Shown: positions 17,471 to 25,987, counted from the stretch's first letter. The stretch is 64,000 nucleotides of DNA from Flavobacteriaceae bacterium NBU2977 (GCA_019931105.1 JAIOUW010000001.1:1-64000); one strand, 5' to 3'. The notes: generated by a model from the letters alone, not told the origin. Translations and numbers: made by a program.

Positions 17471-17518
17471 GGTGCGCAATTCGGTGCGCACTTTTTTGAA
17501 TTCGTAAAGTGCGCACCT
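17471..17518. repeat. GTGCGCA repeats at left island end
   Basis: GGTGCGCAATTCGGTGCGCA (17471-17490) is followed by an inverted copy. GGTGCGCACTT (17483-17493) and AAGTGCGCACC (17507-17517) form a perfect 11-bp inverted repeat. A 20-base sequence with 18 matches to the first part lies at the right island end (25838-25857). These look like arm-type sites for a lost recombinase or regulator, which is an inference. Confidence 0.6.
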
Positions 17519-17634
17519 AGAAGCTGTTATACTGCTGATTATCAAGGTTTTATAAATAAAATTTAACATTTTAAAACTTGGTCGTAATCTAGCAGCTTGC
17601 TGAATGCTTTAGTTTCTAAACTTAGATATATTGA

Positions 17635-17964
17635 TTACAATTCTTTAAATATATTTACTCCTATCTCTTTCCCTCTTTCGGAAGACATTTCAAATTTCTC
17701 CGTTAAAATGAGCTTGTCGTCCTCGAATGAAATTTCACAAATGGAAGCTCCATGATCCATCATCCCATTAATTCTAACTTGACAATAACAAAAATGCAAT
17801 CTATTATTTTTTACATTGCCCACTAAATACCCTTTTTTAATATTTCCTCCTGAATATTTTGCGAAAACTAATTCTTGCTCTTGGGAAAAATCAAAAATGG
17901 TTTCTGAATTGACAATTCCATTTGAAGCAGTTCTTATTACATTCATTCTAATATCTTGAAACAT
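17635..17964 (-). CDS. Small hypothetical protein
   Basis: A 109-residue soluble protein without a signal peptide, with repeated short beta-like stretches (YSGGNIKKGYLVGNV, LHFCYCQVRINGMMDHG). It resembles the about 100-residue proteins that are often mislabelled N-acetylglutamate synthase in Bacteroidota. No acetyltransferase motif is visible and I would not assign a function. The start could be M7. It sits alone near the left end of the island. Confidence 0.55.
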   Translation of the reverse strand: MFQDIRMNVIRTASNGIVNSETIFDFSQEQELVFAKYSGGNIKKGYLVGNVKNNRLHFCYCQVRINGMMDHGASICEISFEDDKLILTEKFEMSSERGKEIGVNIFKEL

Positions 17965-18005
17965 ATATCAGGTTTAATTGCACATAATGACTCTCTTAAG
18001 GTAGT

Positions 18006-18330
18006 TCAAGGATTTTGTTGAAATATAGCAAAATCGTTAAGCAATGTTACAAGTAAGGGACAACCGATTTCCTTTGTAGCATTATTTGCTAAGTAGGCTC
18101 CACGGAGGCCATTATTTGTCGATTTGGCGGTATTAAGAACAAAAATATCGGTGCCGAATTGCCGTTTAGTGCCCCTTTATACCATGCTTCCGCTTGAGCG
18201 GCTTCGAAGCCAGAAGCTGTATGATGGTCATAGCACCATGATTTGGTTTGTCAGGTAGTTAAGGTACATTTTTTTTGGGCAAGAATGCCAACATGCTGGG
18301 ACTAAAGTCAGCATAGGGAGATGTACTCCA
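18006..18330 (-). pseudogene. Coding relics, unrecognised
   Basis: There is no intact gene, but the minus strand keeps protein-like open stretches in shifting frames. One runs from about 18249 to a stop at 18089 (contains HHTASGFEAAQAEAWYKGAL), and an overlapping frame ends at 18006 (contains VLNTAKSTNNGLRGAYLA). A third, short stretch at about 18270-18330 (SPYADFSPSMLAFLPKKNVP) ends with a stop. The family is not recognised. Decay of one or more genes in the island is the likeliest reading. Confidence 0.35.
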
Positions 18331-18583
18331 ACGGTCTCGGCTGTAATTGGTACGGAAGTTGGAAATATACATGATACCCTATCAATTATCCTCAATCTTT
18401 GAATCCAGTACCATTTGTAATAAGGTGCCTATGTCTTCAAAAGCGACATTGTTTTTTACATAGGTGTCCACCAGGTGTACAAATACCATATTCCTTTCTG
18501 GAATAACCTCCATCCACTGTCCTCCCGCTCCCCTCGCCGAATAGGTTCCAGCTGGCATGTTACAATTTGGCAAATAGGGACGG
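18331..18583 (-). pseudogene. 3' fragment of duplicated serine hydrolase
   Basis: This 253-base segment matches 19471-19723 with about 14 differences by eye (roughly 94% identity). It encodes the last 66 residues of the serine hydrolase plus the sequence after its stop (stop at 18382). At 18583/18584 the match ends abruptly and transposase sequence begins. It is the surviving end of a tandem paralogue whose 5' part was lost. Confidence 0.85.
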
Positions 18584-18898
18584 AACATTGCAAGGGACAA
18601 CGGTCCACAGAGCAGATATATGAAGGGCAAGCGGCAAAGCACGGTGGAGCCCGTTTTCGGCACCCTGACCCAGTTCATGGGCCTAAGGAAGATCAATACC
18701 ATTGGACTAAAACAGGCTAACAAGGTGATGCACCTCTCCGCTATTGCCTATAACCTGAAGAAGTACCTGAATTTCGAGCAGAAAAGTGCCAAGAGCGCGG
18801 GCGACCTAAAGGCCCAAAACTTTATTGAAAACATCCTTGAAAAACTGTTTTCCATTCTTTTTGACCACCTATATTTCACAATACGACAACCGGCATAA
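18584..18898 (+). mobile_element. IS1182-type transposase C-terminal remnant
   Basis: An open frame with no start of its own encodes about 104 residues, including KGKRQSTVEPVFGTLTQF and MGLRKINTIGLKQANKVMHL, the C-terminal DDE region of IS1182-like transposases, ending at TAA (18896-18898). The N-terminal three quarters and the left end are missing. The left boundary coincides exactly with the break in the duplicated hydrolase, so insertion followed by deletion probably created the junction. Confidence 0.75.
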
Positions 18899-18904
18899 AA
18901 ACTA

Positions 18905-18926
18905 AAAAGCCCTTAAAAGGGCTTAA
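18905..18926 (+). terminator. Hairpin after transposase remnant
   Basis: AAGCCCTT/AAGGGCTT is an 8-bp stem with a 2-base spacer, just after the transposase stop. It may be the transposon's own terminator or part of its right end. Confidence 0.4.
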
Positions 18927-18966
18927 AAGGGATCATTTATTGAAGTTCGTAGCGCTTGTGCAACGG

Positions 18967-18982
18967 TTACCATTGTTATATG
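18967..18982. repeat. GTTATATGC inverted repeat flanking NTF2-like gene
   Basis: GTTATATGC at 18975-18983 recurs inverted as GCATATAAC at 19464-19472. Both lie next to an ACGGT (ACGGTTACC here, ACGGTCTCG there) and bracket the single gene between them. This looks like a gene-cassette boundary, but no complete attC fold is demonstrated. Confidence 0.4.
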
Positions 18983-18988
18983 CTGACT

Positions 18989-19450
18989 TTAGTTGTTGAC
19001 CTTTTCGAATTCCCAAAAGACATTGATAATTTTCCAACTATCTTCTTGTTTTACGAGATGAATATATTCAGTCCATCTAGTTTTTGGGTATCCTGTCTTT
19101 AAACTAGCACTAGCCATATTTCCATAGACAGTAATGTTTTCTACTAGATTATTTTGATTTTTGGCTTCAAACTTTGCTTTTACAACCATGAGTTCTTTTA
19201 ATTTTTCAGGCGGAAAATCTTCGCTTATCGTTACACCATCCTGATTTAGACCTCTTTTTGCCAAACGTGGATGCAAAGACTGGTTCATCTTCTCGAAATT
19301 ATTTTCAAAGAAGTTCTCAATATAGTTTAAAATAGTTTTTTCAATAACTATATCTTCTGTTACTTCTTTTTGAGCATTGACTGTCAATGAAAAAAGTAAA
19401 ATAATACTTGTAAAAAATAGTGTTTTCATTTTGATTGTCTTTTTATTCAT
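18989..19450 (-). CDS. Secreted NTF2-like (lumazine-binding-like) protein
   Basis: A 153-residue protein with an N-terminal signal peptide (FFTSIILLFSLTVNAQ; mature from about 27) and an NTF2-like fold: an N-terminal helix pair (ILNYIENFFENNFEKMNQSL) and C-terminal strands ending WKIINVFWEFE. It belongs with the putative lumazine-binding/SnoaL-like group. Ligand and catalysis are unknown. The start may be M8. It is inserted between the two copies of the serine hydrolase 3' end and flanked by a GTTATATGC inverted repeat. Confidence 0.75.
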   Translation of the reverse strand: MNKKTIKMKTLFFTSIILLFSLTVNAQKEVTEDIVIEKTILNYIENFFENNFEKMNQSLHPRLAKRGLNQDGVTISEDFPPEKLKELMVVKAKFEAKNQNNLVENITVYGNMASASLKTGYPKTRWTEYIHLVKQEDSWKIINVFWEFEKVNN

Positions 19451-19470
19451 CTTTTTTTAGTTTGCATATA

Positions 19471-19723
19471 ACGGTCTCGGCTGTAATTGGTACGGAAGTT
19501 GGAAATATACAAGATACCCTATCAATTATCCTCAATCTTTGAATCCAGTACCATTTGTAACAAGGTGCCTATGTCCTCAAAAGCGACATTGTTTTTTACA
19601 TAGGTGTCCACTAGGTGTACAAATACCATTTTTTTTTCAGGAATAACCTCCATCCACTGTCCTCCTGCTCCCCTCGCAGAATAAGTTCCAGCAGGCAGGT
19701 TACAGTTTGGCAAATAGGGACGG
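19471..19723 (-). repeat. Parental copy of the duplicated 253-bp block
   Basis: The copy within the intact serine hydrolase, in direct orientation and 1140 bases from its partner at 18331-18583. It gives a substrate for recombination that would delete the transposase remnant and NTF2-like gene. Confidence 0.9.
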
Positions 19724-20631
19724 GCATTTTCATTGGTAGCCACCCACCACATATATCCGTATCCGTCCCCACCGTAAATTTCTGCATCCCTACCATACTT
19801 TGTGCTTTCCTCAACCCAACTTGCGGGAATCAACTGATTGCCTTGCCAATTGCCTTTGTCTAGCATCAATTGTCCAAATTTTGACATGTCGGTTGCAGAG
19901 ATTCTAAACATATAAGCTGGATGTATGGATCTGGTTGGTGTCCAAGAGATACTGTCCGACAATTGGAAATTTGCCCCTATAGGATCCATTATATCGTTCT
20001 TCAGAGCCCCATAAAAGTTTTTCTCAGTCTCCTGCTCGAAAATGGTCTTCAACACATTAAAATCCCAGTTATTGTATATCCAGAAAGTGCCAGGAAGATT
20101 AGTGTCTTGGTCTGGTTTTAGATCATGCATGAAATCTGACTCCGCCTCTGCAGTATGATATACTCCAGAAACCGACTGTAAACAATGTCCAACCGTGGCT
20201 GTCTTCTCTTGATCGGTCAAAGCTGGAATGTCATCAATTCCCAAGTCGGCCATCGTGGCATCTATATCAATAGAACCGTCATTTACATACTTGCCATATA
20301 ACGCACTCATAAAACTTTTTCTAGTCGAATGGGAAATATATTTGGTGTCCACATCGCCCCATTGATACAGTATCTGCCCATCAACCAACACTACCACCGC
20401 AGCAGTTTTGGTATTGCGGTTTGCCCATTCTTCAGCAGCTTTTAGCCTTTCAATGGAATATCCTGAAATTGTTTCGGTTTCTTCATCGGTCTTTGCATCG
20501 TTTGAACATGATAAAAAGGTAAAAGCGAGTCCAAATGTCAAAATCCAGATATTTGCTTGGAATACGCCTATTGCGTATGTTCCATTTGGTTTCATATGCT
20601 TTGATTTAGATTTGAATATTCTTTCAGGCAT
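19522..20631 (-). CDS. Serine hydrolase lipoprotein (beta-lactamase family)
   Basis: A 369-residue class C beta-lactamase-like serine hydrolase. The leader region ends in a lipobox FTFLSC (Cys about 42). The SxxK nucleophile motif is STRK in SHSTRKSFMSALYG (about 101-114). The YxN-type motif is probably YNNWDFN (about 186). The C-terminus has ARGAGGQWMEVIPEKKMVFV, equivalent to the KTG-like strand. Such proteins act as esterases or D-aminopeptidases more often than as antibiotic resistance enzymes. A truncated paralogue lies downstream. An esterase gene is 34 bases upstream on the same strand. Confidence 0.88.
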   Translation of the reverse strand: MPERIFKSKSKHMKPNGTYAIGVFQANIWILTFGLAFTFLSCSNDAKTDEETETISGYSIERLKAAEEWANRNTKTAAVVVLVDGQILYQWGDVDTKYISHSTRKSFMSALYGKYVNDGSIDIDATMADLGIDDIPALTDQEKTATVGHCLQSVSGVYHTAEAESDFMHDLKPDQDTNLPGTFWIYNNWDFNVLKTIFEQETEKNFYGALKNDIMDPIGANFQLSDSISWTPTRSIHPAYMFRISATDMSKFGQLMLDKGNWQGNQLIPASWVEESTKYGRDAEIYGGDGYGYMWWVATNENARPYLPNCNLPAGTYSARGAGGQWMEVIPEKKMVFVHLVDTYVKNNVAFEDIGTLLQMVLDSKIEDN

Positions 20632-20665
20632 CCTAAACGTTCTCCATTATTTTGTTATGATTTCA

Positions 20666-21616
20666 TCATTTATTCCAATTAATGGGTGAAGGGGATGGTC
20701 TTCTTTTTTCTTCGTTGCTATATAATCCAATAATGCCTTTCATAAAAGCAGAGGGAAATACACCCTCATGTATTTCTCCATCAAGTACTTCTAAATGAAC
20801 TTTTAAATCATCAATCCTTTTCATTTTCAGCTTATTGACCAAAAGATATAGATCGGTAACCATTCCAAATCCCTCCTCTTCTGCACCTACGGCAAAGTAT
20901 ACCCTTGTCTTTTTCTTGAATAAATCCTTGCCAAGGGAAGAAACCTGTTTCATAAAATACCTTTCAGGTCTATCATAATTCCAGTCATCCCACCATAACG
21001 AGGGGCTTACAATAAGATAGCGATCGAACAGGTCCGATTGGGTAAGCAGCGTATGTGTCGCGGCCAAACCACTTAATGAGTTTCCTATAAGAACCCTATC
21101 TGAGTCATTCACATTGAAATGCTCTTCAACAAAAGGAATGATTTCTTCCCTGAGAGCTTTCAAAAAAGCATCTGTGCCTCCCGACCCTACATAGTCCGCA
21201 GGATTGGACGCAAGAAAATGAGTACTGTTAGGTGGGGAAAATTTGGTCGGAGTATAATCTCTTGTCCGATTTTCTGCCTTGGCAATACCGTCTGCCTCAT
21301 CTTGATAACCAATACCAATATAATATGCTGGTGGTATGTAGTTAAAGTACTCATAGTTGGAGCTCATTATAGAGGAAGGAACAAACAAACTAAGAGGGTC
21401 AAGAAAATAGAATACAGAAGCTTTTTCACCATTTTCTAGTTTTCTAAGAGGTTCCCTGACATAGATCCGATAATTTATGCCATTTGATGATGTGGGCAGA
21501 TCATAAACCAAGACTTTATGGGGATATTCAAACGGTTTGGGTTGAATGGCTTGAGATATCGACACAAAGGGCAGTATCAAAAGGAACAGGGTCATTGATA
21601 AATTGTTCATATTCAT
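20666..21616 (-). CDS. Putative esterase, alpha/beta hydrolase
   Basis: A 316-residue secreted esterase of the Fes/IroE/esterase-D type, with a signal peptide (FLLILPFVSISQA, about 10-22). The nucleophile elbow is IGNSLSG (about 172-178). The catalytic His is probably in DGEIHEG (about 284). A serine hydrolase gene follows in the same direction, and both products are exported, so they may act on one ester substrate at the cell surface. Confidence 0.85.
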   Translation of the reverse strand: MNMNNLSMTLFLLILPFVSISQAIQPKPFEYPHKVLVYDLPTSSNGINYRIYVREPLRKLENGEKASVFYFLDPLSLFVPSSIMSSNYEYFNYIPPAYYIGIGYQDEADGIAKAENRTRDYTPTKFSPPNSTHFLASNPADYVGSGGTDAFLKALREEIIPFVEEHFNVNDSDRVLIGNSLSGLAATHTLLTQSDLFDRYLIVSPSLWWDDWNYDRPERYFMKQVSSLGKDLFKKKTRVYFAVGAEEEGFGMVTDLYLLVNKLKMKRIDDLKVHLEVLDGEIHEGVFPSAFMKGIIGLYSNEEKRRPSPSPINWNK

Positions 21617-21748
21617 TGGTATTTAATACAATAGAGACTCACAAAAATTTCAAGGGTTACATTTGAGGTTTGTTTTGCATAGTAATTCCTGTTTTCATTT
21701 TTCTTTCGGCAAGAATATGTGAACATTGTTTCCAATTAATTCCAATTC

Positions 21749-22813
21749 TTATAAATAAAACTTGGTTCCAGACTTTTTAAATTCGGTTGGTGTTTTACCG
21801 GTTTTGGCTTTGAACAAGGTATTGAATGATGATTTTGAGTTAAAGCCCACTTCGTACATTACTTCTAAAATGGTCTCTTTATCATCTCTAGGTTTTAGTA
21901 ATCGTTCCTTTGCCATGCCCAATCGATATGAATTTACGAAGTCAATAAAATTCTGATCAAGTTGTTTATTTATGATTTGTGATAACTGTTTTGGCGGAAT
22001 CCTAAGTTGCTGTGCCAAATCACGAAGGGTCAGTCCTGAGTTTTGAAAGGGCCTTGCCTTTTCCATATAAGATTTTATGATTTCCACTTCTTTTTCATTG
22101 TCCTCTCCACTACTTTCATCCGATTCAATGATCATTTCATCTTGCTTCGATATCCCCTGAAAAATAATGGGCTGTTGTATACCACGGAAAAACATGCCAT
22201 TGATCAAGACCAAAAGGCACAAATTCACAAGGGAAAGGCCCTTGATTATTTCTATGGCACTATAAAAATGCTGGTATATGTCGATCAAGAACGTAAGCGT
22301 GAAAACGACAAGAATCCATTGTAACCAGGATAAATTAATTCTTGATACCAGAGATTGGGTTTGTTTTACAATCCGTCTGTATCTTGCAATGGATTTAACA
22401 GCTACAACCGTGTAAAAAGCAAGACCTATATACATCAATGACCCAACTTTGCCACAGAGTCCAAACCCCGCCAAGGCAGAAAATAACATTATCCCTCCAG
22501 GAACGAGATGAAGAAATGCTTTAGGCCTTAAGATAAAATCCTTGAATATCAAACTTTGGGTATATGCATAAAGTAGAGGACCATAAAAAAAGCCAAAAAC
22601 ACATAGAAATGATTGAAGCCCCTCAAAACCAAACCCCATTCTATGCATCAATAAAACTGTCATTTGAAAGCTTAGTACAAGAAGAAAGCTTGCCAAAAGA
22701 ATGCTCGAAAGCCTTTTGGATTTATGACTTGAAAACAAAATTATGGAGAACATCAAGCTCTGAAAAGCAATGAACAATAAAGAAAGTTGATCTACATTAA
22801 AAACCATAATCAT
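21749..22813 (-). CDS. Membrane-bound AraC family regulator
   Basis: A 354-residue protein with about seven N-terminal membrane segments (1-215) and a C-terminal AraC-type double HTH (about 250-350; GLTLRDLAQQLRIPPKQLSQ and EVMYEVGFNSKSSFNTLFKA). This layout is frequent in Bacteroidota and suggests sensing at the membrane. It lies between the esterase and amidohydrolase genes in the same orientation and is the natural candidate regulator of the island's hydrolases. Confidence 0.9.
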   Translation of the reverse strand: MIMVFNVDQLSLLFIAFQSLMFSIILFSSHKSKRLSSILLASFLLVLSFQMTVLLMHRMGFGFEGLQSFLCVFGFFYGPLLYAYTQSLIFKDFILRPKAFLHLVPGGIMLFSALAGFGLCGKVGSLMYIGLAFYTVVAVKSIARYRRIVKQTQSLVSRINLSWLQWILVVFTLTFLIDIYQHFYSAIEIIKGLSLVNLCLLVLINGMFFRGIQQPIIFQGISKQDEMIIESDESSGEDNEKEVEIIKSYMEKARPFQNSGLTLRDLAQQLRIPPKQLSQIINKQLDQNFIDFVNSYRLGMAKERLLKPRDDKETILEVMYEVGFNSKSSFNTLFKAKTGKTPTEFKKSGTKFYL

Positions 22814-22893
22814 TCAGAATTTAAGTAGTGAAAACATTGATCCAAGTATAATTCATTATTGAGGTATTCAAACTATTAAAATATTATATCACT

Positions 22894-24303
22894 TTATAAG
22901 AATATTTTACTTTCCAACAAACGAACAACAGTTCGATAATAACCTGTTTTATCTTTCGCTATTTCAAGTAACTTGTGGAGTTTATCTGAATTGAAATACT
23001 TATTTACGGTAATTACTCCTTCCCTATTATGAATAGCTTTGATATCTTCCAAAGGGTTCTCATTCAAAAGAACCAAATCTGCAATATAGCCTTCCGAAAT
23101 TTGTCCCAGTCTTTTGTATCCCAATAATGTTGCAGCATTTGTAGTTGCCGTTTCCAATGCTTCATAGCTACTAAATCCATTTTCAACATAAGTCTCTAAT
23201 TCCTGTAGCAGGGAAAGTCCATTAATGGTATAAATGGGGCCCGTATCGGTACCAGCCACAATAGTCACTTTATTGGCATGTAATCCTTTTAAGATTACCT
23301 TGTTTAATTCGTTTTCTTCTATAAATGCATTTTGCAATCCTTTAGAGGCTTGTTTTAACCGTTTCACTCGTTTGTTTACAAACATTTTCTTGATAAGTGG
23401 ATTGACCAACGGGGCATGCTGTTTAATAAATTCATCTCCTTCCTCAAGTACCTGTACATTATTCTTAATTACAGTCATTGTTGGCACAACAGCAATTTTC
23501 CCTCTCAATAATCTATTGTTATATGTGGCCATATTAGAGGAATCAGGTTTGTTTCCAAAAATTACTTCTGAAATTAGTTCAACGTGTTCCACTGAAACCA
23601 GTTTTTTTCCAAAAAAAGCATCCACTGCTTCGATATCATCCGGTAAATGGCCTGCTACATCAACATCGATTTTTTCAGCCGTTGAATGTATTTCTTTAAG
23701 ATGGTCCTTCTTTAATCCGCTATACACTTTGACCAAATCGTACCCTTTTTCTTTGTACGATTTTATTTTGGAGTGAATATCAATATCATCCACATTTATA
23801 TGAAAAGGGCCTATGTTTTTCCCATAATTGAATGCCGGAGTACTTATTATCATTCTCGGCCCAACTATTGCACCTTTGCTGATTTTTTCCCTCCAACGCA
23901 GATGCATGGGAAAACCGGACATTACCCTCACACTGGTTACCCCATAGCTTATGGATTGTGGCAAATCTTTTACATCAAAAAAATGTGTGTGTGCATCAAT
24001 CAGCCCGGGGATCAAATATTTACCTTCCCCATTTATTTCTATGTCAGCTTCTACTGGTTGTCCATAATCTGGTTCAATAGTTTTTATTACCCCGTTTGAA
24101 ATGTACACCAACTGTTTTGACCGTAATTGTCCCTCACCGGCTTTCATGGAAATGACATTTACATTTCTCAGAACAAGCGAACCGTATTCATTACCGATAT
24201 CTGAAGCAATTTTACCATCGTAAAGGGACAGCAAAGCACTTATTAAAATCAGAAAAGGAATTCCCAAAAGCCAGTATCTCTTCTTTATTCTATTAATTCT
24301 CAA
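22894..24303 (-). CDS. Membrane-anchored amidohydrolase
   Basis: A 469-residue metal-dependent hydrolase of the imidazolonepropionase/prolidase-like amidohydrolase group. An N-terminal membrane anchor (about 9-26) precedes the domain with LIPGLIDAHTHFFD (HxH about 107-109), metal/catalytic residues in VKVYSGL (about 196), VAGHLPDD (about 223), and the conserved Asp in VAGTDTGPI (about 363). It acts on the outer face of the inner membrane or in the periplasm. Substrate unknown. It is the last intact metabolic gene before the broken Fic gene. Confidence 0.88.
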   Translation of the reverse strand: MRINRIKKRYWLLGIPFLILISALLSLYDGKIASDIGNEYGSLVLRNVNVISMKAGEGQLRSKQLVYISNGVIKTIEPDYGQPVEADIEINGEGKYLIPGLIDAHTHFFDVKDLPQSISYGVTSVRVMSGFPMHLRWREKISKGAIVGPRMIISTPAFNYGKNIGPFHINVDDIDIHSKIKSYKEKGYDLVKVYSGLKKDHLKEIHSTAEKIDVDVAGHLPDDIEAVDAFFGKKLVSVEHVELISEVIFGNKPDSSNMATYNNRLLRGKIAVVPTMTVIKNNVQVLEEGDEFIKQHAPLVNPLIKKMFVNKRVKRLKQASKGLQNAFIEENELNKVILKGLHANKVTIVAGTDTGPIYTINGLSLLQELETYVENGFSSYEALETATTNAATLLGYKRLGQISEGYIADLVLLNENPLEDIKAIHNREGVITVNKYFNSDKLHKLLEIAKDKTGYYRTVVRLLESKIFL

Positions 24304-24321
24304 TGTTGTAATTCTAAAATT

Positions 24322-24557
24322 TCAACAATGATAAAGAATGGCTGTTCCAATTCATAAAAGAATACGTTCGGATAAAATCAAAAAGCGTTCGAATTAACAT
24401 CTTAGGAATAAAGGGTAAGGCTACATTTTTAGGGAAGGCTACATTGCCAACTGATGAATTGGTCAAAGTTGACAAACCAGATTTCTCCATGGCCGATCTC
24501 CCTATGGCCAGTCTAGAAAAAGCAAATGAGAAATATTTTGGAAATCTAGATAAATAG
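24322..24557 (+). pseudogene. C-terminal coding relic, unrecognised
   Basis: An open frame without a start codon runs to TAG at 24555-24557. Its last 35 codons read like a real protein end (KATLPTDELVKVDKPDF, ADLPMASLEKANEKYFGNL). It probably is the tail of a gene truncated during island rearrangement. Family not recognised. Confidence 0.35.
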
Positions 24558-24582
24558 ATGGCTTAAATGCAAATTAACAAGA

Positions 24583-24603
24583 GTAAGTTTTACTCTTGCA
24601 TAT
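24583..24603. repeat. Perfect palindrome before fic
   Basis: CAAGAGTAA and TTACTCTTG (9-bp arms, 3-base loop) lie about 70 bases before the fic start. This could be an operator or a transcription-stop hairpin for the relic to its left. No T tract follows. Confidence 0.35.
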
Positions 24604-24669
24604 AAAACAAAGGTAATTTTTTAGTATTTTTACCTCTATAAAAAGTTTGAGTGTAAATTCTACCTCTTT

Positions 24670-25752
24670 ATGTCTACTTTCAATAAAGATATACCATATA
24701 ACGATTACCCTTACCCCCACCAAAGAAAGAGTTAGAGACAACTGCCGTTTTATGAAAAACAATAGCTGCTAGTAAAACATTGTCAAAGTTGAATGGGACA
24801 ATAATAAACTTACCAAACCCCAAGCTTTTTTTTAGACACCATACACTTAGAAGAAGCAAAAGCTAGTTCGGAAATAGAAAACATTATTACCACAAATGAT
24901 GACTTATATCAGGCATTTGTGGCTGATAAGAAATTTGACAATGCCGCAGCTAAAGAAGTAATCAGCTATAAAGAAGCCTTATGGCGTGCCCTGGCCCACT
25001 TGGAGAAAAAACCGTTTTTGACCACTAATCTCTTTATCGAGATTGTTCATCGAATTAAACAAAATGATTCTGGTATAAGAACAACTCCAGGTACTACTTT
25101 ATACAATACTAAAGGGCAAGTAATTTATACGCCGCCATCAGGAGAATCCATTATAAGAGATAAGTTATCTAACTTGGAAAAATTCATCAACGAACCAAGT
25201 AAGCTAGACCCACTTATAAAAATGGCTTTAATGCATTACCAGTTTGAAGCCATTCATCCTTTTGCAGATGGTACCGGTAGAACTGGTCGTATTTTACTCC
25301 TACTTTATCTAAAATTAGAAAAACTCTTAGATGTACCTGCCATTTATCTTAGTGAGTACATTATTAACAATAAAGCTGCATATTATAATAAACTAAGACT
25401 TGTAACTGAAAATGAAGATTGGGAAGGCTGGATATTGTACATGTTGGACATGGTAGAAATAAGTGCCCAAAAGGGATTAGAACGTCTTGGTAAGATTACT
25501 TCGCTTATGGAGAAAATGTCCAACGATATTAGAACCCAGTTACCAGAAGCGTATTCTCGAGAGTTAATAGAAGTCTTATTTAGATTACCATATACTAAAA
25601 GAAAACACTTAATCGATGAAAAATTGGGAACTCCTAAGACCGTTGGTAATTATTTAAGAGATTTGGAACAAGCTGGATTTCTAAAATCTGTTAAGGTTGG
25701 AAAAGAAAAATTGTACCTCAATTTTCAATTGATGGAAATATTGGAAAAGTAG
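24670..25752 (+). pseudogene. Fic family protein, N-terminus broken
   Basis: Fic enzymes transfer AMP or related groups to target hydroxyls. The core is intact: HPFADGTGRTGR (25255-25290; the usual GNGR reads GTGR) and a C-terminal winged-helix region. The original start is ATG 24670 (MSTFNKDIPYND), but three lesions follow. A lost base near 24705 shifts the frame, TGA (24753-24755) replaces a codon in AVL-KTIAASK, and T8 at 24826-24833 should be T9 to join KLFF to LDTIHLEEA. An open frame continues from there, and a GTG at 24919 could start a 277-residue product lacking the inhibitory SSEIEN motif (about 24856-24873). Confidence 0.85.
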
Positions 25753-25837
25753 GTATGTAAAACATATATTTGCATGATCAATTTTATTTGATAGAAGATA
25801 CAAAAAAATAAGTTCATATGATATATCGTTTTTGATA

Positions 25838-25857
25838 GGTGCGCAAATCGGTGCACA
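25838..25857. repeat. GTGCGCA repeat at right island end
   Basis: GGTGCGCAAATCGGTGCACA matches 17471-17490 at 18 of 20 positions. It lies 52 bases inside the right att-like repeat, mirroring the left end. Confidence 0.6.
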
Positions 25858-25909
25858 TATTAAAAATTTAGATTTTAACTTATTGAAAATCAAATGATTG
25901 GTGCTTAAG

Positions 25910-25930
25910 TTCGAGCCCCTGTCAGGTCAC
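25910..25930 (+). repeat. Right att-like repeat (tRNA-Lys 3' copy)
   Basis: TTCGAGCCCCTGTCAGGTCAC matches the tRNA-Lys 3' end at 19 of 21 bases. It marks the right boundary of an island of about 8.6 kb. Confidence 0.8.
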
Positions 25931-25946
25931 ATAAGAATATAGTTTG

Positions 25947-25987
25947 AAAAACCTTGCCAATTGCAAAAATTGGCAAGGTTTTATTTT
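25947..25987 (+). terminator. Strong terminator, likely ancestral to tRNA-Lys
   Basis: ACCTTGCCAATT (25951-25962) and AATTGGCAAGGT (25968-25979), a 12-bp stem with GCAAA loop followed by a T-rich tract. It starts 20 bases after the right att repeat, where the terminator of an uninterrupted tRNA-Lys would be expected. Confidence 0.8.

Noticed and set aside
18955-18985. Complete integron attC site
   Set aside because: The expected paired core sites could not be laid out; only a short inverted repeat is certain.
19522-20631. Antibiotic resistance gene
   Set aside because: The class C-like fold is shared by many esterases and peptidases; nothing shows beta-lactam hydrolysis.
24574-24762. 62-codon minus-strand frame
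   Set aside because: It lies across the decayed start of the Fic gene on the other strand and has no recognisable features.
25681-25893. 70-codon minus-strand frame at right island end
   Set aside because: It overlaps the Fic 3' end and the GTGCGCA repeat; composition is AT-driven and not protein-like.
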